Assembly (NCBI GenBank): GCA_034666705.1
Contig: JAXDLH010000350.1
Coordinates: 1 to 6,784 of the forward strand
Direction of reading: 5' to 3'
DNA length: 6,784 nucleotides
Origin: JAXDLH01 sp034666705
GTDB lineage: Bacteria > Chloroflexota > UBA6077 > SHYK01
In this document: one piece after another, positions 1 to 5,950 of the stretch
How the letters are laid out: every line of letters starts with the position of its first letter
How positions within the stretch are numbered: the stretch's first letter is position 1
The notes under the pieces: generated by a model
The model's input: the letters and a program-made list of their open reading frames with translations, nothing else
Database searches by the model: none
Told to the model about the DNA's origin: nothing
Made by a program: the position numbers and the translations under genes

Positions 1-52
1 CCTGACCATTAGCGGCGCGCGCGACCGGTGCGTCCGCCTCCGCGATGCTCAC
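1..52 (-). CDS. Possible N-terminus of an ABC transporter permease (partial, runs off left edge)
   Basis: A GTG codon at 52-50 on the minus strand opens a frame that stays open to the window edge. It gives 17 residues, starting MSIAEADAPVARAANGQ if the GTG is read as Met. It lies 67 bases downstream of the stop of the SBP gene on the same strand, where a permease gene often follows. A short, hydrophilic, Ala-rich start fits the cytoplasmic N-terminus of DppC/OppC-type permeases. No good Shine-Dalgarno sequence precedes the GTG, and the frame is also open further upstream, so both the start and the gene itself are uncertain. Too little is visible to assign a family. Confidence 0.3.
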   Translation of the reverse strand, partial: MSIAEADAPVARAANGQ

Positions 53-119
53 GCGCCGCGCCGGCCGTTCCGAAATTTCACGAGCTGGTTGTAGAGCCAG
101 ACGACCGTGTTTCAGAACG

Positions 120-1841
120 TTAACTGACGTCCCAGAGATGCGCATTGTATGCGTTGCTGCGGCTCGTACGCGGCGTCACGTTCTTCAATCGCTTGTTCAT
201 CATCTGGGGCGTGGCATTGTAAAACAGATGAATGACGACGACCTGGTCGCCCAGGTAGTGGACGATGTCGCCCAGCACCTGCTGGCGCTCGGGCCTGGGC
301 ACGGTACTGAAGTAGCGATTGAGCAGGCCATCCAGCTCCGGACTCTGATAGCGGGCGCGATTCCCACCCCGGAAGCTGTTCTCCGGGAGTGGAGTCTCCG
401 AGCTGAGAAAGCGCGTGTCCACTTCGGTCCGCAATGCGGCCATCTGGAGGCCCGGGCGCGTTGGCATCACCGAGCGATCGGCGTTGCCAGGCACGCGATT
501 CTGCTCGGTGGCAATGCCCAGCCGCTGCCACATATCCGCCACGGCCAGGGTCGTCCGGTCGTAGACGTCGTCGCCGGCGGCCGCCCATAGGGCGAGTTTC
601 AATGGCTGGTTGCTGGCATCGTGGTAGATGCCGTCGCCACCCTTGGCATAGCCGAGATCCTCGATCATCTGGCTCGCCCGGCGCGTGTCGTACGGATAGT
701 CGACGACGCGCGATTTGATGGCATCCCAATCATCCCCAGAGGATGCGATGAGCGCGCTGGACGGCGAGCCCACCCCAGCCTGGATCGACTGCACGAGCGC
801 CTCGCGATCGACGGCGTAGGCCAGGGCGCGGCGGAATTGCACGCTTGACTGGATCGGCGGGTCGGGGTTGAGGAACTGAGGATAGCCGACCGCCTGGGTC
901 AGGAAATACGGTGAATAGATCACGCTACCCTCAGCCCATCCTGCTTGAACGCGCGTCGCCTGCTCGATGGAGAGGCCCTGACCGAGGGTAAGGTCGACGG
1001 TGCCGGCGAGCAGATTGGCGAGGAGCGTGTTCGCATCGGTGATATAACGGACCTCGATCTCGTCGATCCTGGGCCGCCCGAGCACGTAGTCGTCAAACGC
1101 GGTGAGCTGGAGGTGCACGCCGGGAACGAACTCGCGCACCACGAATGGGCCGTTGCCGACGAACTCGATGCTCCAGAAGCGCAGACTGGTGAAGCCGGCT
1201 TTGTCCGCAAGGTAACTTGGCTCGAGGATGTGCTTCGGCAGTGCCGGCCCAAATAGGTAGCTGAAGAGCCAGTCGGCCTGGGCAAAAGGCTGACTCCAGG
1301 TGGCGACGACCGTGCGCTCGTCGCGCGCCTCCAGCTTCTGTAGATCTTTGAACAGCGTCGAGCCGTAGTTCGTCGAGAGCTGCAGCTCCAGGAACTCCTT
1401 GCTCACCGTCGCGCCGAAGATGAGGTCGTCCGCCGTAATCGGCATGCCGTCGTGCCACTTCGCCCCCTGGCGAATCGTGACCGTCGTCTCCATATGCCCA
1501 TCGGGGAAGAGCTTCCAGGAGCCATTGTCCAGGCTTGGCACCGCTTCCGCGAGGAGCGCGGTGGGGTTACCCGCCGGTTCGAAGGCGATCGGATCGGAGT
1601 TGAACAGGTCGACGACCCACTCTGGACCCGCGCCGGCGGAGCTCGCCCCCACGCTGCCCCAGAGGGCCGGCGGCTCGCTGCGCACGGCGACGGTAATCCG
1701 CTTCTTGACGGCGAGGGCGGGCGGCTGCGGCGCCGCCCCGGGCTGTGCCACTGGCACCGGCTGACTGGCGGCGGGGGCGCACCCGGCCAGCACGATCCCC
1801 GCGAGCAGCCAGAGCATGCCAACTCGACGCATCCCCATCAT
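120..1841 (-). CDS. ABC transporter substrate-binding lipoprotein, SBP family 5 (peptide/nickel type)
   Basis: This is an extracytoplasmic binding protein that captures a peptide or other small solute for an ABC importer; the ligand cannot be told from sequence. The start at 1841 (573 residues) is chosen because GGAGGTG lies 5 bases upstream and because it yields a normal lipoprotein signal: Arg5-Arg6, a hydrophobic core, and lipobox LAGC with the lipidated Cys at residue 21. The frame stays open to 2009, but the extra 56 residues would bury the signal peptide. A Pro/Ala-rich linker (22-44) precedes the SBP_bac_5 domain (about 45-570). Family marks are KWHDG near 128-132 with TADDL after it, GNGPF near 229-233, FDDY then GRP near 249-257, LLAGTVDL near 277-284, and RRALAYAVDREALV near 337-350. 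The tail ends in LWDVS, like the WD endings of the two other SBPs in the window. Stop is TAA. Length is usual for the family. A possible permease start lies downstream. It is divergent from the redoxin gene. Confidence 0.93.
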   Translation of the reverse strand: MMGMRRVGMLWLLAGIVLAGCAPAASQPVPVAQPGAAPQPPALAVKKRITVAVRSEPPALWGSVGASSAGAGPEWVVDLFNSDPIAFEPAGNPTALLAEAVPSLDNGSWKLFPDGHMETTVTIRQGAKWHDGMPITADDLIFGATVSKEFLELQLSTNYGSTLFKDLQKLEARDERTVVATWSQPFAQADWLFSYLFGPALPKHILEPSYLADKAGFTSLRFWSIEFVGNGPFVVREFVPGVHLQLTAFDDYVLGRPRIDEIEVRYITDANTLLANLLAGTVDLTLGQGLSIEQATRVQAGWAEGSVIYSPYFLTQAVGYPQFLNPDPPIQSSVQFRRALAYAVDREALVQSIQAGVGSPSSALIASSGDDWDAIKSRVVDYPYDTRRASQMIEDLGYAKGGDGIYHDASNQPLKLALWAAAGDDVYDRTTLAVADMWQRLGIATEQNRVPGNADRSVMPTRPGLQMAALRTEVDTRFLSSETPLPENSFRGGNRARYQSPELDGLLNRYFSTVPRPERQQVLGDIVHYLGDQVVVIHLFYNATPQMMNKRLKNVTPRTSRSNAYNAHLWDVS

Positions 1842-1846
1842 GAGCC

Positions 1847-1853
1847 CACCTCC
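1847..1853 (-). promoter_or_regulatory. Ribosome binding site deciding the start of the first SBP gene
   Basis: On the minus strand GGAGGTG sits 5 bases before the ATG at 1841. A second ATG follows directly (1838) and a third at 1832. The site clearly favours 1841/1838 over the upstream in-frame starts at 1880 and 2009, which have no comparable site. Confidence 0.75.
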
Positions 1854-1890
1854 GAGTCGTGAAGCAATGTAGGTCGCCATCGACGTGCTA

Positions 1891-1913
1891 CGGGTCTGGT
1901 TCCCACCAACCCG
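1891..1913. promoter_or_regulatory. Inverted repeat upstream of the first SBP gene (candidate operator or leader hairpin)
   Basis: CGGGT at 1891-1895 and TGGT at 1897-1900 pair with ACCA at 1905-1908 and ACCCG at 1909-1913. That makes a 9-base-pair stem with one bulged C and a TCCC tetraloop. It lies 50 bases upstream of the SBP start codon. It could be a regulator-binding dyad or a hairpin in the leader RNA. No known riboswitch was recognised. Confidence 0.3.
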
Positions 1914-2137
1914 GCGATGGCGCGACACCAGCCCGGTAGCAGGGCGTGGCGGCACGCCGGGCGTTCGCTGGTGCAAGTATGGGGACCGCGAGGCGGATGT
2001 CAAGCGCAACGGCCATTAACGGCGTTGCGTGTTGACGGCACGAGGCCGCCCGGCCACAATCGCTGGGGCAGTCGAACCTCGGGCCGGCTCGGTGTGGCAC
2101 AGCTTGTTGCTATACCTTCTATAGAGATACACACTAC

Positions 2138-2143
2138 AAGGAG
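2138..2143 (+). promoter_or_regulatory. Ribosome binding site of the redoxin gene
   Basis: AAGGAG lies 6 bases before the ATG at 2150. This strong, well-spaced site fixes the translation start upstream of the in-frame TGA. It argues that the N-terminal 45 codons are really translated and are not just decayed sequence. Confidence 0.8.
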
Positions 2144-2149
2144 TCACCC

Positions 2150-2725
2150 ATGCGGGCGGACCTCGTCGTCGGGGGCAAGTTCCCCGACATTGCGCTCCCA
2201 GACCACACCGGCACAATCGTGAAGCTCTCCGAGCTCACCAACAACAGCGACCCCATCGCGGTGATCTTCTACCGGGGCTACTGGTGAGGCAAATGCCAGG
2301 TGCAGTTGCGCCTACTGACTGAGCTGGACCAGGAGCTCGCCATCGCGTACACCAAGGTCGTGGCGATCAGCGTGGATTCCGTCGAGATCAATGCAGCCTT
2401 CCGCGCCGGGCTCGGCGCCAAGTTCCCGATCCTGTCTGATGCGGACCGGATCTACCAGAAAGAGCTCGGGATGCTCGAGTTGACCGACCCGCGCCACCGG
2501 CCGTACCTGCCGTTCGACTTCGTGCTCTACCCGGACCTGACGATCTACAAGATCTACAACGGCTACTACTTCTGGGGCCGGGCGACGCTCGAGGAGCTGC
2601 GGCACGATTTCCGGCAGATCAGCAGCGAGATTCGCAGGGACTGGGATCCATACGATCTGCCTCAGGATGTGCTGGAGCGCGCGCGGGCCCGCGCCGCGGC
2701 GCTTGGCGTCAGTATGGAGGAGTAG
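2150..2725 (+). CDS. AhpC/TSA-family redoxin, probable selenoprotein with in-frame UGA (Sec46)
   Basis: This is a thioredoxin-fold redoxin of the AhpC/TSA (peroxiredoxin-like) group, expected in the cytoplasm to reduce peroxides or exchange thiols; the substrate is unknown. Reading from the ATG at 2150 gives 191 residues if the single in-frame TGA (2285-2287, codon 46) is read as selenocysteine. The N-terminal part has the family start GGKFPDIALPDHTG (8-21) and strand IAVIFYRGYW (36-45). Then comes Sec46-Gly-Lys-Cys49, where relatives carry CxxC, followed by QVQLRLL. After the TGA the same frame runs on with an intact fold: VVAISVDS, FPILSD, a late strand FVLYPDLTIYKIYNGYYFWG, and a C-terminal helix. 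There is no frameshift or second stop; it ends at TAG. Conventional annotation would give a 45-residue stub plus a separate 141-residue gene starting at GTG 2300. The alternative is a recent Cys-to-stop point mutation (TGC or TGT to TGA). The downstream hairpins, intact flanks and strong ribosome site favour Sec. Confidence 0.8.
2288..2313 (+). promoter_or_regulatory. Candidate bacterial SECIS element downstream of the UGA
   Basis: Hairpin B pairs 2298-2303 (AGGTGC) with 2308-2313 (GCGCCT), six pairs including one G-U, closed by loop AGTT. Ten bases separate the UGA from the stem and 16 separate it from the loop. The loop has G at position 2 followed by U. This matches the known bacterial SECIS layout; in E. 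coli fdhF about 11 bases separate UGA and upper stem. A competing hairpin A pairs 2289-2296 with 2302-2309 around loop CAGGT with one A-G mismatch. Its loop holds the GGU seen in fdhF, but it starts too close to the UGA. Both were folded by eye. Confidence 0.6.
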
Positions 2726-2801
2726 GGCGGTCGCCGCAGGGTGGCGACGGCCTGTCCTCCGGGAAACTGCGGGCTAGTTCCCATGCATATTGCCTTTGTA
2801 C

Positions 2802-2860
2802 TGCTGCCCTGAAGGGCAGGCCATTGGGGTCCGTGGCTGGGCCCGCCCTTCAGGGCGGCA
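2802..2860. repeat. Long imperfect inverted repeat with palindromic arms (REP/MITE-like)
   Basis: The left arm GCCCTGAAGGGC (2806-2817) is the exact reverse complement of GCCCTTCAGGGC (2845-2856). Flanking pairs extend the match to 2802-2860, with one G-T pair at 2805/2857, and 2819-2822 pair with 2840-2843 inside. Each 12-base arm is itself nearly palindromic (GCCCT/AGGGC), so each can also fold alone, as in paired REP or BIME elements. There is no T run behind it on either strand. It is probably an extragenic repeat, with a terminator as the other option. Confidence 0.5.
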
Positions 2861-2965
2861 ACTCCGTGTCCTTCCGCCCGCACCGCTATGGCTACAATCC
2901 CGGGACCTGACCCACTGGGCGCCACACCGGGGCGACCCATCTATCGTGGTTGCCGAAATTGCCAA

Positions 2966-2994
2966 TTGACGGCGCGATCAGCACGCCATAGAAT
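2966..2994 (+). promoter_or_regulatory. Sigma-70-type promoter of the second SBP gene (near-leaderless)
   Basis: A -35 box TTGACG (2966-2971, five of six consensus bases) and a -10 box TAGAAT (2989-2994, five of six) are separated by exactly 17 bases. The expected transcription start is about 3000-3003, at or next to the ATG at 3003. No Shine-Dalgarno sequence precedes that ATG, which agrees with a leaderless message. Confidence 0.65.
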
Positions 2995-3002
2995 CGGCCA
3001 CC

Positions 3003-4709
3003 ATGCGACGAGCTAGTCCGTTCCTATTGATCCTGCTGCTTGCAGCCTGCACGACGCCAGCGGCGCCGGGCGCGACCTCGCCGTCCAGCGCGGCGGCGCC
3101 CGCGGCGGTCCCCGCCGCGAAAGTGTTGACGGTGGCGCTGCAGACGGAGCCGCGCGCCTTCGACTCGAACTTGTTCGGCGTGCTCTCCGGCGAGGGCGGC
3201 GTGACGAACGTTCAGTATCTGGTGAACGACGCGCTGTGGGTGCAAGCCGAGGTCGAGGATTACCGGCCTCAGTTAGCGGTGGCGCTGCCGTCCATCGAAG
3301 CGGGCACCTGGAAGATCAACCCCGACGGCACGATGGATACGACGTGGAAGCTGCGCCCGAACGTGCGCTGGCACGACGGCGCGCCATTTACGGCCGATGA
3401 TCTCGTGTTTACGTTCGGCGTGTACACCAACCCCGACTTCCCAACTCGCACTGAGGGCCGGCCGCTGATGGAGTCGGTGAGCGCGCCGGATCCGCTCACG
3501 TTCGTGGTGCACTGGAAGACGACGTTCGTCAATGCGTACCGCGAGCCGCCCGGCGACGACGTTTTGCCGCGTCACCTGTTGGGCGACCTCTACAAAACCG
3601 ATACGCAGGCCTTCGTGAACAGTACCTATTTCCATGCGGACTACGTGGGCCTGGGGCCGTACAAGCTGACGCAGTGGGTGCAGGGCTCGCACCTCGAGCT
3701 GGCCCGCTTCGACGATTACTATCAGGGCCGGCCAAAGCTGGACACGATCTACGTTCGCTTCGTCACGGACCCGAGCACCGCGGTGGCGAACATCCTCGCC
3801 GGCGCGGTCGACGTGGTGCTGCCCCCGGCCGTCGACCTGGATACGGCCCTCGACGTGCAACAGCGCTGGGCCGGGACAGGCAACCAGGTGCACGCGGACC
3901 TCGACGGCAAGTTCACCCTGCTGGACCCGCAGGTGCGGCCAGAATTCGCCCAGCCGCGCGACGGTTTCACCAACACGGTTGTCCGCCAGGCCTTTTACCA
4001 CGCGATCGACCGCGCCACGGTGACCGAGGTGATCACGCACGGGCTGTCGCCGGTCGCGGACAGCTACTTCGCGCCGCACGAGCCGCTGCGGGCGCAGGTC
4101 GAGTCGTTCATCCCGCAATTCCCGTACGATCCCACGCGCGCACAGCAACTGCTGGCACAGGCCGGCTGGGTCAAGGGCCCGGACGGCGCGCTGGTGAACC
4201 AGACGACCGGCGAGCGGTTTTCGACTGAGGTGCGCGGCCCGCAGGGTGGCGGCAATGAGAAGCTGCTCAGTCTCGTCGCGGACGGCTGGAAGCAGGTCGG
4301 CGCCACCGCCGACATCGTGGTGGTGCCCTCAGCGCGCCTCGGCGACCGCGAGTACGCGTCGACGCGGCCCGGCTTCAACGTGACTAACCCGTCGGGCCCG
4401 CCGTTCTACGAGCGCAACCGGCTGCACAGCAGCCAGGTCACCTCGGCCGCCAACCGCTTCACGGGCATCAACTCGGGCGGCTACGCGAACCCCAGGGTCG
4501 ACGAGATCCTCAATCAGCTCCGCATGACGATCGACCCCCGCCAGCGGCTGCCCCTTCAGCAACAGCTCGTGCAGCTCCAGATCGGCGAGCTCGGCGTGAT
4601 GCCGCTATTCTGGGAGGTCTACCCCCTCCTCATGATCAAGGGCGTCAGCGGCCCGAAGCTCGTCCTGAACGCCGCCACCCAGAACATCTACGATTGGGAC
4701 CGGACCTAA
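3003..4709 (+). CDS. ABC transporter substrate-binding lipoprotein, SBP family 5, orphan
   Basis: This second solute-binding lipoprotein of the peptide/nickel family has 568 residues. The start at 3003 gives a compact signal: Arg2-Arg3, hydrophobic 7-13, and lipobox LAAC with Cys16. An Ala/Pro/Ser-rich linker runs to about 40. The SBP_bac_5 domain (about 41-560) shows RWHDG (122-126) with TADDL (130-134), GLGPY (216-220), FDDYYQGRP (236-244), NILAGAVDV (263-271) and VRQAFYHAIDRATV (327-340). It ends near KGVSGP and YDWDRT. These blocks align with those of the SBP at 120-1841 and with the fragment at the right edge, but the proteins are clearly diverged, so they are paralogues and not recent copies. 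It has its own promoter and is followed by an HsdR fossil and convergent genes. No permease or ATPase can share its transcript, so it must work with a transporter encoded elsewhere or act alone, for example in sensing. Ligand unknown. Confidence 0.93.
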   Translation: MRRASPFLLILLLAACTTPAAPGATSPSSAAAPAAVPAAKVLTVALQTEPRAFDSNLFGVLSGEGGVTNVQYLVNDALWVQAEVEDYRPQLAVALPSIEAGTWKINPDGTMDTTWKLRPNVRWHDGAPFTADDLVFTFGVYTNPDFPTRTEGRPLMESVSAPDPLTFVVHWKTTFVNAYREPPGDDVLPRHLLGDLYKTDTQAFVNSTYFHADYVGLGPYKLTQWVQGSHLELARFDDYYQGRPKLDTIYVRFVTDPSTAVANILAGAVDVVLPPAVDLDTALDVQQRWAGTGNQVHADLDGKFTLLDPQVRPEFAQPRDGFTNTVVRQAFYHAIDRATVTEVITHGLSPVADSYFAPHEPLRAQVESFIPQFPYDPTRAQQLLAQAGWVKGPDGALVNQTTGERFSTEVRGPQGGGNEKLLSLVADGWKQVGATADIVVVPSARLGDREYASTRPGFNVTNPSGPPFYERNRLHSSQVTSAANRFTGINSGGYANPRVDEILNQLRMTIDPRQRLPLQQQLVQLQIGELGVMPLFWEVYPLLMIKGVSGPKLVLNAATQNIYDWDRT

Positions 4710-4728
4710 CGTCGACGCAGAGACAGGA

Positions 4729-4867
4729 TGGCTAGACGTCGAGGCGAAACCGCAAGGCGACACCCTTGCCGGTGTCGAGACCCAAACCGAGAAGTACGGC
4801 GCGAGGCTGCCGCCGCATCTTGACGTGCGGGTACGCTCGCTGCCGTTCTTGTATCAGAGCACCGGCA
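4729..4867 (+). pseudogene. Fossil fragment of type I restriction enzyme R subunit (HsdR nuclease region)
   Basis: In the frame with codons at 4738-4740, the DNA encodes VEAKPQGDTLAGVE, then EKYGARLPPHL and RSLPFLYQSTG, up to about 4867. This is the signature order of the N-terminal nuclease domain of HsdR proteins: (I/V)EAK, then G-x-x-L-x-GVE-x-Q-x-x-KY, then LPFLY-x-STG. The EAK keeps the E-x-K half of the PD-(D/E)xK catalytic motif. HsdR proteins normally continue with GVETRFTN and about 700 or more further residues. Here the match stops after STGI, where the convergent DUF5615 gene begins (its stop is at 4870). No start codon or upstream domain remains, and the fragment begins within about 20-30 bases of the SBP stop. 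It is a remnant, not a gene. The family match is by recognition, not by a search. Confidence 0.72.
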
Positions 4868-4869
4868 TC

Positions 4870-5271
4870 CTACCGAATTACGCGGAACACGCTTTCCAGT
4901 ATCTCGATCATGAGCCGTCGATCGTGACGCTGCTGCACCTGAGCGTACTCAAATTCGATCAAGTCGATAAGCTCTTCTGCGCGGCGCCGGCCGTGCGCCT
5001 CATTGCAGCGAAAGCTAATCCGACCGAGATTGCGCAGGCGGGCGGCCTCCCCGGACGGGATGCGCGCTGCGAGGTGTTTGAAGTCCTTGTGGTTCCACGT
5101 GACAATGATCGCACCCATCTCGTCCCCGATGCGCGCGATAACAGGATCGGGCGTGCCGCCGAGGAAGAGCTCGCGGACGAGGTGGACCTCGTGGCCTCGC
5201 TCGCGAAAGAATTCCGCGACGGAGTCCGGGACGTTCTCGTCCGCTAGGATGAGCATCCGTACCGGGGGCAT
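4870..5271 (-). CDS. DUF5615 PIN-like protein, probable toxin of a toxin-antitoxin pair
   Basis: This small protein of 133 residues starts at 5271; an in-frame ATG at 5256 would give 128 residues and puts the family's usual beginning (MLILADEN) at the very N-terminus. DUF5615 proteins are PIN-like nuclease folds, usually paired with DUF433 antitoxins. Visible marks are LADENVPDSVAEFFRERGHEVHLVRE near 8-32, with the first acidic pair Asp-Glu (10-11), then GTPDPVIA and IIVTWNHKDF near 55-64. Many relatives read VTxDxDF at this last block. Here one acidic position is Asn, so catalysis could be altered. The C-terminal helix region (about 95-133) is charged. The gene starts 12 bases after the stop of the MerR-DUF433 gene on the same strand, so the two form one operon, antitoxin first. 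No clear Shine-Dalgarno sequence is seen at either start, which suggests translational coupling. RNase activity is inferred from the family. Confidence 0.82.
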   Translation of the reverse strand: MPPVRMLILADENVPDSVAEFFRERGHEVHLVRELFLGGTPDPVIARIGDEMGAIIVTWNHKDFKHLAARIPSGEAARLRNLGRISFRCNEAHGRRRAEELIDLIEFEYAQVQQRHDRRLMIEILESVFRVIR

Positions 5272-5283
5272 CGCGTGCGACGC

Positions 5284-5949
5284 TTAGCCGGCACGCTTTT
5301 GCTGGCGTTGCCCCTCGTACTCGATGGCGGCGGCGACGTCCTCGGCGGTGAGCCGGGGAAACTCATGGATGATGGCGGCCGTGGTGTACCCCGCGTGGTA
5401 GAAGTTCCAGACGGCCGTTGTCGGCACCCGCGTGCCTGAGAGCACCGGCGCGTTGTGCGCGACGTAGCGGTTCTGCTGGATACGTCCGATCTCTTCGGGC
5501 TTGCGCTGCCGGAGCTGCTCGGAGGCGAGCTGCATCTCAGAGGCTATTTCCGTCATGGCGATCGGCAGCACGATCTGTTTCGGGTGCTTCGCAGACGTGC
5601 GTGCGCCCGTGCGTGGGTCGTCGAAGAAAACCGCCTTGCCAACCGCATACAGGGTTAGCGTTGCCCACGTGCGCTCCGGGCACTCGGCAAGCCGCGCCCC
5701 CACCACCCGCAGCTCCTGCAGCGGTACCCCATGCTGGTTTCGAAGGAGCGCCACGACGCGCAGGTTCACCACGTCTCTGAACGAATAGATGCGTCCAAAG
5801 GGACGGTGTCGAAGCTCCTCCGCGAACTGCGGACGGAAAAACCCGGTTTCATCCCAGTAGCGCAGCTGGCGGTCAGACAGCCCCGTGAGCTTGCACACAT
5901 GCTCGGCGCTGAAGGCCATGATCTCCGACATATGAATGCGCTGCTCCAT
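5284..5949 (-). CDS. MerR-like HTH / DUF433 fusion, probable antitoxin and autoregulator
   Basis: The 221-residue protein has two parts. Residues about 12-80 form a MerR-type winged helix: AEHVCKLTGLSDRQLRYWDETG is the HTH (15-36), followed by the wing (FGRIYSFRDVVNLRVVALLR, 51-70). Residues about 157-215 are DUF433: APVLSGTRVPTTAVWNFYHAG, then FPRLTAEDVAAAIEYE. DUF433 is found in antitoxins encoded beside DUF5615 toxins, and the following gene here is one. The likely role is to bind and neutralise that protein and to repress the shared promoter. The start at 5949 is kept, but ATGs at 5931 (MSEIMAF) and 5919 are plausible, since the MerR domain starts only at about residue 12. The middle part (85-150) carries no recognised effector-binding motif such as the Cys sets of metal-sensing MerR proteins. 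It ends in TAA, 12 bases before the partner gene. Confidence 0.85.
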   Translation of the reverse strand: MEQRIHMSEIMAFSAEHVCKLTGLSDRQLRYWDETGFFRPQFAEELRHRPFGRIYSFRDVVNLRVVALLRNQHGVPLQELRVVGARLAECPERTWATLTLYAVGKAVFFDDPRTGARTSAKHPKQIVLPIAMTEIASEMQLASEQLRQRKPEEIGRIQQNRYVAHNAPVLSGTRVPTTAVWNFYHAGYTTAAIIHEFPRLTAEDVAAAIEYEGQRQQKRAG

Positions 5950-5950
5950 A

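Larger units (their letters stand above)
1842..2149. other. Divergent intergenic region between SBP and redoxin genes
   Basis: This spacer of about 308 bases should hold the promoters of both flanking genes. The part next to the redoxin (about 2101-2137) is AT-rich against a GC-rich background and contains overlapping -10-like strings (TATACC, TATAGA). No -35/-10 pair with good spacing can be fixed. On the minus strand TACATT (1866-1871) could be a -10 for the SBP gene, but no matching -35 is seen. A dyad at 1891-1913 is listed separately. No convincing gene is present. Confidence 0.6.
2726..3002. other. Structured intergenic spacer between redoxin and second SBP
   Basis: These 277 bases hold no convincing gene. 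Just after the redoxin stop, GTCGCC (2730-2735) pairs with GGCGAC (2743-2748). Then 2761-2768 (GGGAAACT) pairs with 2776-2782 (AGTTCCC) with one bulged A. Neither is followed by a clear T run, so termination is possible but not shown. A long inverted repeat (2802-2860) and the promoter of the next gene (2966-2994) follow and are listed separately. Confidence 0.5.

Noticed and set aside
945..1862. Long open frames antisense to the first SBP gene
   Set aside because: GC-rich coding DNA opens opposite-strand frames by codon bias; their products are Arg/Pro-rich with no recognisable domain, and the SBP reading explains the sequence.
1842..2009. N-terminal extension of the first SBP to an ATG at 2009 or 1880
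   Set aside because: It would place 13-56 residues before a perfect lipoprotein signal and lacks a ribosome site, whereas 1841 has GGAGGTG at ideal distance.
2095..2111. TGGCAC followed by TTGCT upstream of the redoxin, resembling a sigma-54 -24/-12 promoter
   Set aside because: There are 11 bases between the GG and GC pairs; the sigma-54 consensus requires 10, and this spacing is strict.
2285..2287. TGA read as Trp or Gly under a reassigned genetic code
   Set aside because: The right-edge SBP ends at TGA exactly at its family-typical C-terminus with a terminator right behind it, so TGA is a normal stop here.
3273..4148. 291-codon open frame on the minus strand opposite the second SBP
   Set aside because: It is entirely inside the SBP gene, rich in Val/Arg/His as expected for a mirror frame, and has no domain or signal.
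4752..4777. Two overlapping hairpins (GCAAGG/CCTTGC and CGACACC/GGTGTCG) that look like a switch or bidirectional terminator
   Set aside because: They lie inside the HsdR fossil, the bases are explained by former coding sequence, and there is no T run on either strand.
4825..5247. Plus-strand open frame of 140 codons as a real gene
   Set aside because: Its first part is the HsdR fossil and the rest is the mirror of the DUF5615 gene; it does not form one coherent protein.
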